A stretch of DNA of 64,000 nt from assembly GCF_030077735.1 (NCBI RefSeq), contig NZ_JASJEU010000006.1, positions 1 to 64,000 of the forward strand, in the 5' to 3' direction. The DNA comes from Gordonibacter faecis (GTDB lineage Bacteria > Actinomycetota > Coriobacteriia > Coriobacteriales > Eggerthellaceae). Each line of letters starts with the position of its first letter. Position 1 is the stretch's first letter. The notes below the pieces were generated by a model. That model did not search any database. It was not told where the DNA came from and saw nothing but the letters and a program-made list of their open reading frames with translations. The position numbers and the translations under genes are program-made. This document shows, piece by piece, positions 1 to 7,852 of the stretch.

Positions 1-1
1 C

Positions 2-382
2 GCCGACGACGAAGCGGACGACGATGACGAGAGCGGTGAAGAAGACGAAGACGCCACCCCCCCCCGCAGCAGGTCGGGACCGTGTCGTGTCATTCATCGA
101 TCCGGTAAACCGAAACCTCATCAAAGGGAAAGCGACTCTATCGACATGTCCGTCCAGATCACACCCGAGCACGAACGTTTCGAGCATGCGTATTTGAGCG
201 ACACCATAGGCTCCCTCTTCTCGCTGACTACCACACCCGAAGAGACGGTATGCCTGCGCGACGAGCTTTTGCACGCTGTTGCTGAAAGTGCAGCAGCCGC
301 CCGGCAAGCCCTGGCTTCAAACTCCAACCAGGCGTCTCCTTCGGAACATGCCGAAAGCCCTTCTTCGCCACCCCTTCCCTAA
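2..382 (+). CDS. 3' part of an unrecognised acidic ORF, cut by the window edge
   Basis: A reading frame is open from the first bases of the window to a TAA at 380-382. It starts with a stretch that is almost all Asp/Glu, crosses a run of nine C at 57-65, becomes basic, and then gives a plausible 78-residue segment from Met146. An internal start at 146 is possible. I recognise no family. A strong hairpin terminator follows at 407-438, which supports transcription on this strand ending here. The C9 run could be a slippage site or a sequencing error. If it shifts the frame, the acidic part and the segment after Met146 would be different proteins. Low confidence in extent and nature. Confidence 0.35.
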   Translation, partial: ADDEADDDDESGEEDEDATPPRSRSGPCRVIHRSGKPKPHQRESDSIDMSVQITPEHERFEHAYLSDTIGSLFSLTTTPEETVCLRDELLHAVAESAAAARQALASNSNQASPSEHAESPSSPPLP

Positions 383-406
383 GGGCTGAATCTCCCCCAT
401 AGCAGC

Positions 407-438
407 GCGCGCCCTGCCGACACATCGGCAGGGCGCGC
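407..438 (+). terminator. Rho-independent terminator
   Basis: A 14-bp perfect stem (407-420 with 425-438) closes a CACA tetraloop and is followed by TTT. It lies 24 bases after the stop of the partial ORF and upstream of apbE. Confidence 0.7.
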
Positions 439-527
439 TTTCCGCTTCGGGCGTCTATTTTGCTGCTGCGCGCTGCTTCACGCATCACGTGCGCGTTCGG
501 ATGTGTGGTGCCGTATACTGTGGAGCC

Positions 528-1553
528 ATGAAAACCGCCGGAGAAAATTACGGAATCGAAGATGTCATTCCGCTTGAAGACACGGTCCAAACCCTTGGGC
601 CGGATGAGCGTGGCATGGTGACGGAACTTTTCTACGCGTTCAACACCGTTGTCACGCTGCAGGCGTTTGGCGACGAAGCTGTGTGCCGCGCCGCGTTTGC
701 CGAAGCGCGCGGTGCCTGCCGCACGTTTGAGCGCCGCTACTCGCGCACGCTTCCTCACTCAGACATCGCACGGATCAACGCGGCAGGCGGTGCGCCTGTC
801 GCCATTGCGCGCGACACCGCTGAGCTGTTGCGTGCGGCTCAAGGCTACTGCGCCGACAGCGAGGGGTGCTTTGACATTACGGTGGGACCGCTCGTTCGCC
901 TCTGGGATTTCCACGAGGGCATTGTGCCCACGCAGGCGCGCATCGACGAGGCACTCGCGCATGTGGACTGGCGCGCGCTGCGCGTATGGGAAGAGCCGCT
1001 GGGTGCGAACCTGCGCGAAGGTGGGCATGAAGGTGCACCTATGCAGGCGTTTGCCCAGCTGAGCGACCCGGAGGCCGCCGTCGATGTCGGCGGCATCGCG
1101 AAAGGGTGGATTGCCGATAGGCTCACCGAACTGCTAGCGGCGCACAGGTTGGACGCGTTCATCGTGAATTTGGGCGGCAATGTGGCAGCCCACGGCCAAA
1201 AGCCAGACGGCTCCCCGTGGCGCATTGGACTGCAAGACCCGCACAACAAAGAGGGCGTTGTTGGCTCCGTGGCTGTGCGCAACGCCTCTGCCGTGACCAG
1301 CGGTATCTACGAGCGCTACTTCACACACAACGGGCAGCGCTACCACCACATTCTCAACCCGCAAACGGGCTACCCCGCAGACACCGATGCCGCCGGCGCC
1401 ACCGTGGTTGCGCAGCGCTCCCTCGACGCAGAGGGCTATTCCACCACCCTCCTTGCGCTCGGCATCGAACGCGGCATCGCCTTCGCACGAAAGCACCCAG
1501 CCATCCTCGCGGCCTACTTCGTCGACAACGAAGGCACGGTTCACGAGACATAA
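528..1553 (+). CDS. apbE: FAD:protein FMN transferase (ApbE family), no signal peptide
   Basis: ApbE enzymes use FAD to attach FMN covalently to Thr/Ser of target flavoproteins. The 341-residue product has the family landmarks in order: VDVGGIAKGW near residue 185, NLGGN near 213, HHILNPQTGYP near 272, and an Asp/Ser-Thr metal-site motif (DAEGYST) near 299. Unlike most ApbE proteins it has no signal peptide or lipobox, so it is predicted to be cytoplasmic. I chose the ATG at 528 because a TATACT -10-like box lies 11 bases upstream (512-517) and the sequence before it is not conserved; a longer frame would start at 489. Monocistronic, convergent with veg. No obvious target flavoprotein (NqrB/RnfG type) is in the window. 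Confidence 0.9.
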   Translation: MKTAGENYGIEDVIPLEDTVQTLGPDERGMVTELFYAFNTVVTLQAFGDEAVCRAAFAEARGACRTFERRYSRTLPHSDIARINAAGGAPVAIARDTAELLRAAQGYCADSEGCFDITVGPLVRLWDFHEGIVPTQARIDEALAHVDWRALRVWEEPLGANLREGGHEGAPMQAFAQLSDPEAAVDVGGIAKGWIADRLTELLAAHRLDAFIVNLGGNVAAHGQKPDGSPWRIGLQDPHNKEGVVGSVAVRNASAVTSGIYERYFTHNGQRYHHILNPQTGYPADTDAAGATVVAQRSLDAEGYSTTLLALGIERGIAFARKHPAILAAYFVDNEGTVHET

Positions 1554-1606
1554 CGGGCCCGTTTATCTTTATTGTATCTAGCCACCGACCCATTCAAACA
1601 AACAAA

Positions 1607-1635
1607 ACGGGCACCGCGTGATGTGCGGTGCCCGT
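1607..1635 (-). terminator. Terminator between apbE and veg
   Basis: Eleven-bp perfect stem (1607-1617 with 1625-1635) and a 7-base loop. On the minus strand it is followed by TTTTGTTTGTTTG, so it terminates veg; on the plus strand it may also act on apbE, although the T tract is poorer there. Confidence 0.75.
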
Positions 1636-1660
1636 TCGTTTAGCGCTATGGCCTTTCGGT

Positions 1661-2002
1661 TTAAGAAAGCACCGTTTCCTCTTCGAGGCTTTCCTCGAGG
1701 GGGGCCTGGTCGGCCAGGGGGTTCTCGGGGACGAAGGGCTCGAACAGGGGCTCGCCGTTCTGCGACAGCTCAACCATGCCCGTGAGAACATCGACGTACT
1801 GGTAGGACTGACGGGCGGTGCGTCCGCGCTTGCGGTCGACCTCCATGATGAACAGCTGGGGGTGCACCTGCATGAGAACGCCTTCGCTCTCGACAATTTT
1901 CGAGCGTCCCATGTTGGCGCGCACTTTCAGGCGTTGACCGACGAAGTCGTCTAACGTATCATGGATGGAGTCGACGATTTTTGCTTGTTTCGCTAAATCC
2001 AT
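1661..2002 (-). CDS. veg: Veg family protein (DUF1021)
   Basis: Small (113-residue) protein of the Veg family, known in Bacillus as a highly expressed factor that stimulates biofilm gene expression. Family hallmarks visible are the GQRLKVRANMGRSK segment, GVLMQVHPQLFIMEVD, and a YQYVDVLTGMVEL segment; an acidic tail of about 30 residues is extra. ATG at 2002 is preferred, but an in-frame GTG at 2008 would add two residues. It lies downstream of rsmA on the same strand with a 177-base gap that holds its own TATAAT box. The rsmA-veg neighbourhood is typical of Gram-positives and supports the assignment. Confidence 0.85.
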   Translation of the reverse strand: MDLAKQAKIVDSIHDTLDDFVGQRLKVRANMGRSKIVESEGVLMQVHPQLFIMEVDRKRGRTARQSYQYVDVLTGMVELSQNGEPLFEPFVPENPLADQAPLEESLEEETVLS

Positions 2003-2049
2003 GCTCACTCTTTCTCGCGTGTGCCGTTATACAGAAATCACAAAGCGGC

Positions 2050-2055
2050 ATTATA
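2050..2055 (-). promoter_or_regulatory. Probable -10 box of veg
   Basis: Perfect TATAAT on the minus strand, about 48 bases upstream of the veg start. No good -35 hexamer is seen at 17-bp spacing, so only the -10 is claimed. Confidence 0.5.
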
Positions 2056-2179
2056 CCACCTCGGTCAAGTCTCTACAGAATCTGCACGGATATGTTACTT
2101 TTCGCTAACCATAAGTCGGTGGCAGGTTATTCGGCGTGTGTTTGAGGTAGAGCGTGGCGAAGAGAACGCGGCGGGTTTC

Positions 2180-3076
2180 CTAGCTTTCGAATGCGCTCAG
2201 GGCACGGCCAAGGCAAATGAATTCCTCGAGGTTGAGCGTTTCCCCCCGACGTGTGGGGTCGATGCCTGCTTGTTCGAAGAGCCGGGGCAGTTCAGCGGCA
2301 ATGCGCGCGCCCTCTGCGCCGCGAGCGGCAAAGTACGTCTTGCAGGAATTCGACAGCGTCTTGCGGCGGTTCGCGAAACCTGCCTCGGCCATACGACAGG
2401 TGGCTTGCATCTCTTCGGGAGAAAGCGGCGTACCCGCATCGTCCCAGGCAGCACGCCTGTTGAGGCGCAACACGGCACTTTCCACACGCGGCGGCGGGAA
2501 GAAGTTGCCGGGACCCACGGCGAAACGACCAGCAGGTTCAGCAAACAGGCGCAACTTCACCGTATAGGCGCCGTAGTTCTTGGAACCGGGCGTTGCCGCC
2601 ATGCGATCGGCCACCTCTTTTTGCACCATGACCGTCGCGCTGGTAATACTGGGGAAGTGTTCGAAGTAATCGAGCACCACGGTGGCAGCCACGGCGTAGG
2701 GCAGGTTGGCCACCAACTTAGTAGGCTCATACGGAAGGTCAGCGGTCGTCAAATCAAGCGCATCTTTTTCAACGAGCGTGAAGCGGTCGGCCCATGGCGT
2801 AAGCGTTTCAGCAAGCACGGCGGGCAGATCGGGGTCGCGCTCAACCGAGGTCACCTGGCTCACATGCTTAAGCAGCGCAACGGTGAGCGTGCCAATACCC
2901 GGACCCACTTCCAGCACACGGTCGGTGGGACCCGCTTCCGCCAGCGCAACAATCTTTTGCAGAATGGCATCGTTGATCAGGAAGTTTTGCCCGAGCGAAT
3001 ACTTCGTCGTGAGGCCATGCGCCTCCAGCACTGCGCGTGTGGCAGTGGGGCTTGCGAGAGGCGAAAGCTTATCCAC
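2180..3076 (-). CDS. rsmA: 16S rRNA (A1518/A1519-N6,N6)-dimethyltransferase
   Basis: RsmA/KsgA dimethylates two adjacent adenines in the 3' hairpin of 16S rRNA using SAM, a late quality-control step of 30S assembly. The 298-residue protein shows LGQNFL (residues 28-33), the SAM-binding EVGPGIGTLT (56-65) and the catalytic NLPY near 124. Start: GTG at 3076 gives an 8-base overlap with the stop of the upstream gene, the usual sign of translational coupling; an upstream in-frame start at 3109 would overlap by 41 bases and add 11 unconserved residues. Part of the metG-tatD-reductase-rsmA minus-strand cluster. Confidence 0.93.
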   Translation of the reverse strand: MDKLSPLASPTATRAVLEAHGLTTKYSLGQNFLINDAILQKIVALAEAGPTDRVLEVGPGIGTLTVALLKHVSQVTSVERDPDLPAVLAETLTPWADRFTLVEKDALDLTTADLPYEPTKLVANLPYAVAATVVLDYFEHFPSITSATVMVQKEVADRMAATPGSKNYGAYTVKLRLFAEPAGRFAVGPGNFFPPPRVESAVLRLNRRAAWDDAGTPLSPEEMQATCRMAEAGFANRRKTLSNSCKTYFAARGAEGARIAAELPRLFEQAGIDPTRRGETLNLEEFICLGRALSAFES

Positions 3077-3905
3077 GGCGCTTGCCGTTCCGCTTCGCGC
3101 CGCTCGCACCAGAATTTTTGTTGGAGCGCCCCTGCTTGGAGCTGCCGCCCTGCTGCGTGCCTCCCTGTCGGGGACGACTCTCCCCCTTCGCCGGAGACGA
3201 AGACGGCTTGTTTGTCTTGTGTCCCTTCGCGGCTTTGCCCCCGGGAGACACGCTCAGCACAGGGCGCGACGAAGCGGCCGATGCCTGCTCAGGAACCTCA
3301 TCGCGCGAACGCGCTGGCGTCTCGCTACTGCCCGCATCGCGGCTATCTGCTTCCCCCAACAGGTGTTCCTCAGCCTCGGCCACGATCTCGCCGTCTTCGT
3401 CAATCTTGCCGACCCAGTCCAGCACGCGTTCAAGTTGAAAGCCCGCGCCGGCCAGCGCCGAGCGCACGATGCCTACCAGGGGGTCGAAGCCGTGCGGATC
3501 GCCGCCTTCGCCCACCACGTGCAGCGTGGCTGGGCGCTTGGGACGCGTGCGCGCTGGCGTCCAAAAATACGGCTGCAGACGATCGAGGAGGGCTTTCAGC
3601 TGCGCCGGAGGCCCGGCGAAGTACACCGGCGACACCACTACCAGCTCATCCGCAGCGTCAATCAGTTCGTACACGTCCGCCATATCGTCATCAATGGCAC
3701 AGCGGCCGGGTTCGCCCTCCGCCGGCGCCTCGCTATAACGACAGGAATCGCAACCCGAACAGGGCTGCACCTCCAGCATGGACACCGGCGCAAGCGCCAC
3801 CTCATCAGCGGGATACTCTTCGATGCAGGCCTCAAACAGCATATCAGCCAGAGCTGCACTTCGGCCGTTTGGGCGCGGGGATCCCACAATGATCAGGCGA
3901 TTCAT
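3069..3905 (-). CDS. Flavodoxin-fold NAD(P)H-dependent reductase with basic low-complexity tail
   Basis: The first ~190 residues resemble the NADPH-dependent FMN reductase / iron-sulfur flavoprotein family: LIIVGSPRPNGRSA at the N-terminus (phosphate loop for FMN), then PCSGCDSCRY with three closely spaced Cys and a fourth in GRCAID, and VVVSPVYFAGPPAQLKALLDR. The Cys arrangement resembles cluster-binding members, but cluster binding is not proven. The last ~85 residues are rich in Ser, Gly, Lys, Arg and Gln, ending GAKRNGKRRG, and look disordered and nucleic-acid-friendly. The gene sits where many Gram-positives keep rnmV between tatD and rsmA, and its 3' end overlaps rsmA. It starts 15 bases after tatD. 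Confidence 0.75.
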   Translation of the reverse strand: MNRLIIVGSPRPNGRSAALADMLFEACIEEYPADEVALAPVSMLEVQPCSGCDSCRYSEAPAEGEPGRCAIDDDMADVYELIDAADELVVVSPVYFAGPPAQLKALLDRLQPYFWTPARTRPKRPATLHVVGEGGDPHGFDPLVGIVRSALAGAGFQLERVLDWVGKIDEDGEIVAEAEEHLLGEADSRDAGSSETPARSRDEVPEQASAASSRPVLSVSPGGKAAKGHKTNKPSSSPAKGESRPRQGGTQQGGSSKQGRSNKNSGASGAKRNGKRRG

Positions 3906-3920
3906 ATCGGTTACTACTCC

Positions 3921-4982
3921 TTATAGTTCGTCGGTGGCCGCGTCAGGAACCGCATCAGCAGCACCGCACGGTGACTCGTCACCCTGAACGGCATCAAACG
4001 CCGCCGCGTAAAACGACGCAGCGGCCTCGCGCTGCCAGGCCGTCGGCTCGCGATCCAGCAAATCACGCGCGTTCCCCCTGATCGTACGCAGGAAGTCGGC
4101 GCGTTCCACACCCGGAGCACACCCGCGCACCTCGGCCAGCCGCTCAGCCGTGAACACCACGTGCTCGGGCCCGCACATCATTCCCCGCAACGGCTCAGGC
4201 GTCATGTAGGGCGCATCCGTCTCGGTGAGCAGGCGATTCAGCGGCACCTGCCTAGCCGCCTCGCGCGTCTCATCGGCTTTCTTAAAGGTGAGCGGCCCGC
4301 CAAATGCCACGTAGCAACCAGCCTCCACCCACGGCTCCAGCGTCTCCCAATCCAGGTTGAAGCAGTGCAGCAGCGTACCCGCCTCCGGCCATCCCTCTTC
4401 GCGCATAATGGCCAGCGCCTCGTCATGCGCCTCACGCACATGCAGAATCACCGGCATCCCACACTCTTTTGCCACCTGCAGCTGACGGCGAAACGCCCGA
4501 CGCTGATCGTCACGCGGCGAGAAGTCGTAATGAAAGTCCAGCCCAATCTCACCCACCGCTGCCACGCGCGAGTCGGCCAGCCGCTCGCGCAGCGTAGCTT
4601 CAAGCGCGTCGTCGTAGTGCTTGGCGTTATGCGGGTGACACCCCGTTGCAATGCGAACCCGCGGCACGCGCGGGCAGGGCGTTCCTCAACACCGATGAAC
4701 AAGCTGACCGATGTTCACTCCGGCCGCGTGTTCCCACTCCCCTAGCTGGTCAAACGTGACCGCGCCATCTTCGTACACATCCGAAATGGTGCACACGAAC
4801 ACCACGCCATTCGCCGCCGCTCGAGCCAGCGACAGCGCCGGATCGGGCAAAAGCTGCAGGTGCGTGTGCGTGTCAGCCACGGGCGCCTCCAACGTGGGCG
4901 CGTCCACGATGTCCCACTTGTCGTGCTTGCGCTTGCGGTGGAATAGGGTGTCGCGAAAAACCGGCTCGTCGAATGAGGGCAT
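3921..4982 (-). CDS. tatD: TatD-family metal-dependent hydrolase with in-frame UGA (candidate selenoprotein)
   Basis: TatD proteins are TIM-barrel metal-dependent nucleases. All core ligands are present across both sides of one TGA codon: HTH at residues 39-41, Glu145 in GEIGLDFHYD, His181 in VILHVREAH, His206 in LLHCF, and Asp in TETDAPY. The TGA at 4686-4688 (codon 99) is in frame with no shift needed; reading gives HRC-U-GTPCPRVRIATGCHPH. A 6-bp perfect stem (4658-4674) with loop CGUGC begins 11 bases after the TGA, which fits the bacterial SECIS rule. Read through, the protein is 353 residues. Otherwise it is a 98-residue stub plus a 248-residue fragment starting with GTG at 4667 that lacks the HTH motif. 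The gene follows metG by 14 bases, as in Bacillus. It could also be a recent nonsense mutation. Confidence 0.75.
4658..4674 (-). promoter_or_regulatory. Candidate bSECIS hairpin in tatD
   Basis: On the minus strand CCCGCG pairs with CGCGGG around loop CGUGC. The apical loop starts 18 bases after the UGA and has G at its second position; published bSECIS models require a loop 16-37 bases downstream with a G in the first two loop positions. In GC-rich DNA a hairpin of this size can arise by chance, so this alone is not proof. Confidence 0.5.
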
Positions 4983-4996
4983 GACAGGCTACCTCT

Positions 4997-6586
4997 CTAT
5001 TCCATGCTGAGGTCCACCGCGTCCATGTCCAGGCGCGGGAACAGGGGGTCGCCAATTTCCACCTGGTTGCCGGAGGGCAGCTGGCCCCAAGCGGTAGCAG
5101 CCTCGATGTCGGCCACGTCCGTCACCGCACCCAGGCTCAGACGGCGGAACACCTCGGCCGACGTGTTGGGCATGAGCGGTGCCATATACAGCGCGATAAT
5201 GCGGATGGCCTCAAGCGCGTTATAGATAACTTCGGCCAGTTCCCCTGCCGTTTCCTCGCTCTTCGCGAGGTTCCACGGGGCGCTTTCCTCAACGTACAGG
5301 TTCACGCGACTGGCCAACTTCTGCACCGCAGCGGCCGCGCGCGTGAAGTCGGCGGCACTCAGGGCGGCATCGTATTCCGCATACAGCTCGTCGGAAATGG
5401 CGCGCAGCGGGTTCTCCTTCGCCAGCACGTCGGCGGGCACCTCCGGCACCTGCGAGTCGAAGTACTTCTTCGTCATGTTGAACACGCGGCTGCACAGGTT
5501 TCCCCAGGTGTTGGCCAAGTCGGCATTGTACACCTGCACCATGCGCTCCAGCGAGATGGAGCCGTCCGCGCCAAACTGCACGTCGCTCATAAAGTAGTAC
5601 CGATACGCGTCCACACCGAACACGCGCACGAGGTCGGCGGGCTTGAGCGCATTGCCCTTCGACTTCGACATTTTCTCGCCCTTGGTGAGCAAGAAGCCGT
5701 GGCCGAACACAGTGTGCGTGATGGGCATCCCCGCCGCCATGAGCATGGCCGGCCAGATGACGCAGTGGAAGCGTGTGATGTCCTTGCCCACAAAGTGGTA
5801 CTGCATGGGCCAACGGCGGTCGAACTCGCCGGCGCGTTCGCCCTCGTCAGCGTAGCCGATGCCCGTGAGGTAGGCCAACAGTGCGTCGGCCCACACGTAG
5901 GCCACATGGCCCTCGTCAAACGGCAGCGGCACGCCCCAGTCGAAGGTGGAGCGGCTGATGGAGAGGTCCTTCAGGCCGCTTTTTACGAACGAGACGATTT
6001 CGTTCTTGCGCGTCTCGGGGCGGATGAACTCAGGGTTCTCCTCGTAGAACTTCAGCAGTGGCTCCTGGAACTCGGACAGTTTGAAGAACCAGTTTTCTTC
6101 GCCGCCGGCCTTCTGAACAGGGCGCTTGCAGTCGGGGCACACGAGTTCGCCCTCGTCATTCTTTTCGAGGTCGCTTTCGGCGTAGTAAGTTTCCTCATGC
6201 ACGCAGTACCAGCCTTCGTAGCTGCCCTTGTAGCACCAGCCCTTGTCGTACAGGTCCTGCCAGAACTTCCGCACGGAGCGCGCGTGGCGCGGCTCGGTGG
6301 TGCGCACGAAATCGGTATAGGTGATGCCGAGCATGTCCCACGCTTCGCGGAACGCCGGCTCCATGGAGTCGCACCAGTCCTGCGGCGTCATGCCTTTGTC
6401 GGCCGCCGTGTCGGCCACCTTCTGGCCGTGCTCGTCCATGCCCGTGACGAACGCGACGTCGTAACCGTTCATGCGCTGGTAGCGCGCCACGGTGTCGGCC
6501 GCGATGGTGGTGTAGGCGGTACCCAGGTGCGGGGCCGCATTGACGTAGTAGATGGGCGTGGTGAACGAGTAAGTTCCCTTTGACAT
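4997..6586 (-). CDS. metG: Methionyl-tRNA synthetase
   Basis: Class I aminoacyl-tRNA synthetase charging tRNA-Met. The 529-residue product has the HIGH-type motif as APHLGTAY near residues 14-21 and KMSKS near 303. Only one clear zinc-type CPDC pair is visible in the connective domain, so it belongs with the shorter forms having a reduced metal knuckle. There is no C-terminal tRNA-binding EMAP/Trbp111 domain. The frame is open further upstream to 6772, but ATG 6586 is preceded by a good AAGGAAAG ribosome-binding site and starts the conserved sequence. First gene of the metG-tatD-reductase-rsmA cluster. Confidence 0.95.
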   Translation of the reverse strand: MSKGTYSFTTPIYYVNAAPHLGTAYTTIAADTVARYQRMNGYDVAFVTGMDEHGQKVADTAADKGMTPQDWCDSMEPAFREAWDMLGITYTDFVRTTEPRHARSVRKFWQDLYDKGWCYKGSYEGWYCVHEETYYAESDLEKNDEGELVCPDCKRPVQKAGGEENWFFKLSEFQEPLLKFYEENPEFIRPETRKNEIVSFVKSGLKDLSISRSTFDWGVPLPFDEGHVAYVWADALLAYLTGIGYADEGERAGEFDRRWPMQYHFVGKDITRFHCVIWPAMLMAAGMPITHTVFGHGFLLTKGEKMSKSKGNALKPADLVRVFGVDAYRYYFMSDVQFGADGSISLERMVQVYNADLANTWGNLCSRVFNMTKKYFDSQVPEVPADVLAKENPLRAISDELYAEYDAALSAADFTRAAAAVQKLASRVNLYVEESAPWNLAKSEETAGELAEVIYNALEAIRIIALYMAPLMPNTSAEVFRRLSLGAVTDVADIEAATAWGQLPSGNQVEIGDPLFPRLDMDAVDLSME

Positions 6587-6879
6587 GGTGCTTTCCTTTG
6601 CTCGGGGCCGCGGAGCGAATGGTGCGCCGTCGACCAATGGGGCGCGACTCGCGGATGATACGGCGCGCAACAGTAACCCGCCCATTCTACCACTCCCCCA
6701 CCCCCACAAACCCCCCACCACCCCCGTCCGCGAATGTTCCACGGGTGACAGCACCACGAACTTTGCCACCATGCTGGACGCTTCGTGAACGCTTGCAATA
6801 AAGCTATTTCTTACGCTCTATTAACGTACATATTTATAGCGCTTTTATGGTACACTACGGTCGAAAGAAAGGAGTACGC
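6587..6879. other. Intergenic gap between metG and the toxin-antitoxin pair
   Basis: The metG-proximal half is C-rich on the plus strand and shows no gene. From about 6795 it turns AT-rich and carries the likely promoter/operator of the antitoxin: GTACATA near 6825 and TATGGTAC near 6846 form an imperfect inverted repeat, a place where Phd-type antitoxins commonly bind. I see no T-box or other riboswitch for metG. Confidence 0.4.
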
Positions 6880-7143
6880 ATGACTATGAACACTGTGAGT
6901 GTAGCGGAGGCACGTGCCAACTTTTCGAAAATCGGTGAAGCCATCAACCGGACCGGAAATCCTGTCACGGTATTCAAACACTCGAAACCCTACCTTGTCA
7001 TCATGCCCGCCGCACACAAAGAGCCAAACGCCGAAACCCGCGCAGCAATGGCAGATGCAGAACAAATCATTTCCGACCCCAACCGCTCTCACTATTCTTC
7101 CTTCGAAGATCTCATGGCAGCGCTCGACAACGAGGAAGACTAA
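6880..7143 (+). CDS. Type II antitoxin, Phd/YefM family
   Basis: An 87-residue protein whose N-terminus (TVSVAEARANFSKIGEAINRTGNPVTVFKHSKPYLVIMP) is the Phd/YefM DNA-binding fold; the acidic C-terminal half (EDLMAALDNEED) would bind and neutralise the toxin. ATG 6880 has the ribosome-binding site AAGGAG 6 bases upstream; an earlier in-frame start at 6847 lacks one. The stop overlaps the toxin start by one base (TAATG). Usual behaviour of the family: it represses its own promoter together with the toxin. Confidence 0.88.
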   Translation: MTMNTVSVAEARANFSKIGEAINRTGNPVTVFKHSKPYLVIMPAAHKEPNAETRAAMADAEQIISDPNRSHYSSFEDLMAALDNEED

Positions 7144-7424
7144 TGCTTGATGCGGACTTCACGCCAGCATTCAACCGAGACCGAAAGAAATGCAAGAAAA
7201 AGCATTGGGATGGGAGCGGGCTCAACGAAGCAATCAAGGCAGTGATGGAGTCTGACACGCAAGCAATTCCAAGCCGCTTCAACGACCACGCGCTTTCGGG
7301 GAACATGCAGGGCTATCGCGAACTCCATGTGGGAGGCCGCAAAAGCGACTGGCTCCTCATCTATAAAGTAGAGGGAAACGTAGCCGTATTCGTCCGAAGC
7401 GGAACCCACGACGAATTGTACTGA
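7143..7424 (+). CDS. Type II toxin, YafQ/RelE superfamily mRNA interferase
   Basis: A 93-residue basic protein. FNRDRKKCKKKHWD, LNEAIKAVMES, IPSRFNDHALSGNMQGYRELHVGGRKSDWLLIYKVEGN and FVRSGTHDELY follow the YafQ pattern (HALSG...R..H....DWLLIY, then R.GTH.ELF). Family members cleave ribosome-bound mRNA; the His and Arg residues used for catalysis in YafQ appear conserved. Translationally coupled to the antitoxin by the TAATG overlap. Nothing here suggests the pair is on a mobile element. Confidence 0.88.
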   Translation: MLDADFTPAFNRDRKKCKKKHWDGSGLNEAIKAVMESDTQAIPSRFNDHALSGNMQGYRELHVGGRKSDWLLIYKVEGNVAVFVRSGTHDELY

Positions 7425-7852
7425 CACTATTGAAAGCCGTAACAAAAAGTTACCTTTACAGGTACCTGCCTTTCCGCAAACAAAAGTGTGACGCGCTTTC
7501 GCGCTAGCTAATACGCCATGAGTTTTCTCGCATTCCTTACCTTACGACGCGGGCTGACTTGGAGGCGAGATCTTACAAGAGGTATAACCTCCGTAGGAGC
7601 GTTCCCCAGAGCGCGCCTTTCGCGCGAAGTGCAAAACGCAGGTCAAGGTTGATTTCTCCGCCTTCGGCGGAGAGGGCGCTTCGTGAAGCGCCCCTACGAA
7701 GGTTACCTTTTTAGTTAGGTTTATTGTACATGGAAAAGCCCTCGTCATAGTGGTAGGGAGGGCGACCATCTCTTGGCATATTTGCCAGCGCGAAGCGCGT
7801 CACACTTTTGTGAAGCGGGACTTTTGTGACAGTCCCGTTGTGATTCAATTTT
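7425..7852. other. Intergenic gap carrying a repeat-like element
   Basis: No credible gene. A short minus-strand open frame across 7542-7769 is made of the hairpin sequence described separately and has no family resemblance. The gap separates the convergent toxin and XRE genes. Confidence 0.5.
7580..7708. repeat. MITE-like element with imperfect terminal inverted repeats and nested hairpins
   Basis: About 129 bp. The ends 7580-7601 and 7689-7708 are imperfect inverted repeats (AGGTATAACCTCCGTAGGAG against AGGTAACCTTCGTAGGGGCG). Inside are two tight hairpins: CTCCGCC-TTC-GGCGGAG at 7656-7672 and GGGCGCTTC-GT-GAAGCGCCC at 7674-7693. Such compact palindromic units are often dispersed in genomes; copy number cannot be judged from one window. 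Confidence 0.45.

Noticed and set aside
3069..3077. TTATCCACG near the rsmA start, one base off a DnaA box
   Set aside because: Single site inside coding sequence; no cluster of boxes, so no origin is claimed.
2021..3892. Long plus-strand open frame (623 codons) opposite rsmA and the reductase
   Set aside because: It lies wholly antisense to two well-supported genes, has no family resemblance, and results from GC-rich codon bias keeping the opposite frame open.
3921..4667. Calling the downstream tatD fragment a separate gene starting at GTG 4667
   Set aside because: It would lack the HTH metal ligands and has no ribosome-binding site; the same frame continues upstream through a single TGA to a complete N-terminus.
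7542..7769. 75-codon minus-strand open frame
   Set aside because: It consists of the hairpin/MITE-like sequence, with no ribosome-binding site or family resemblance.
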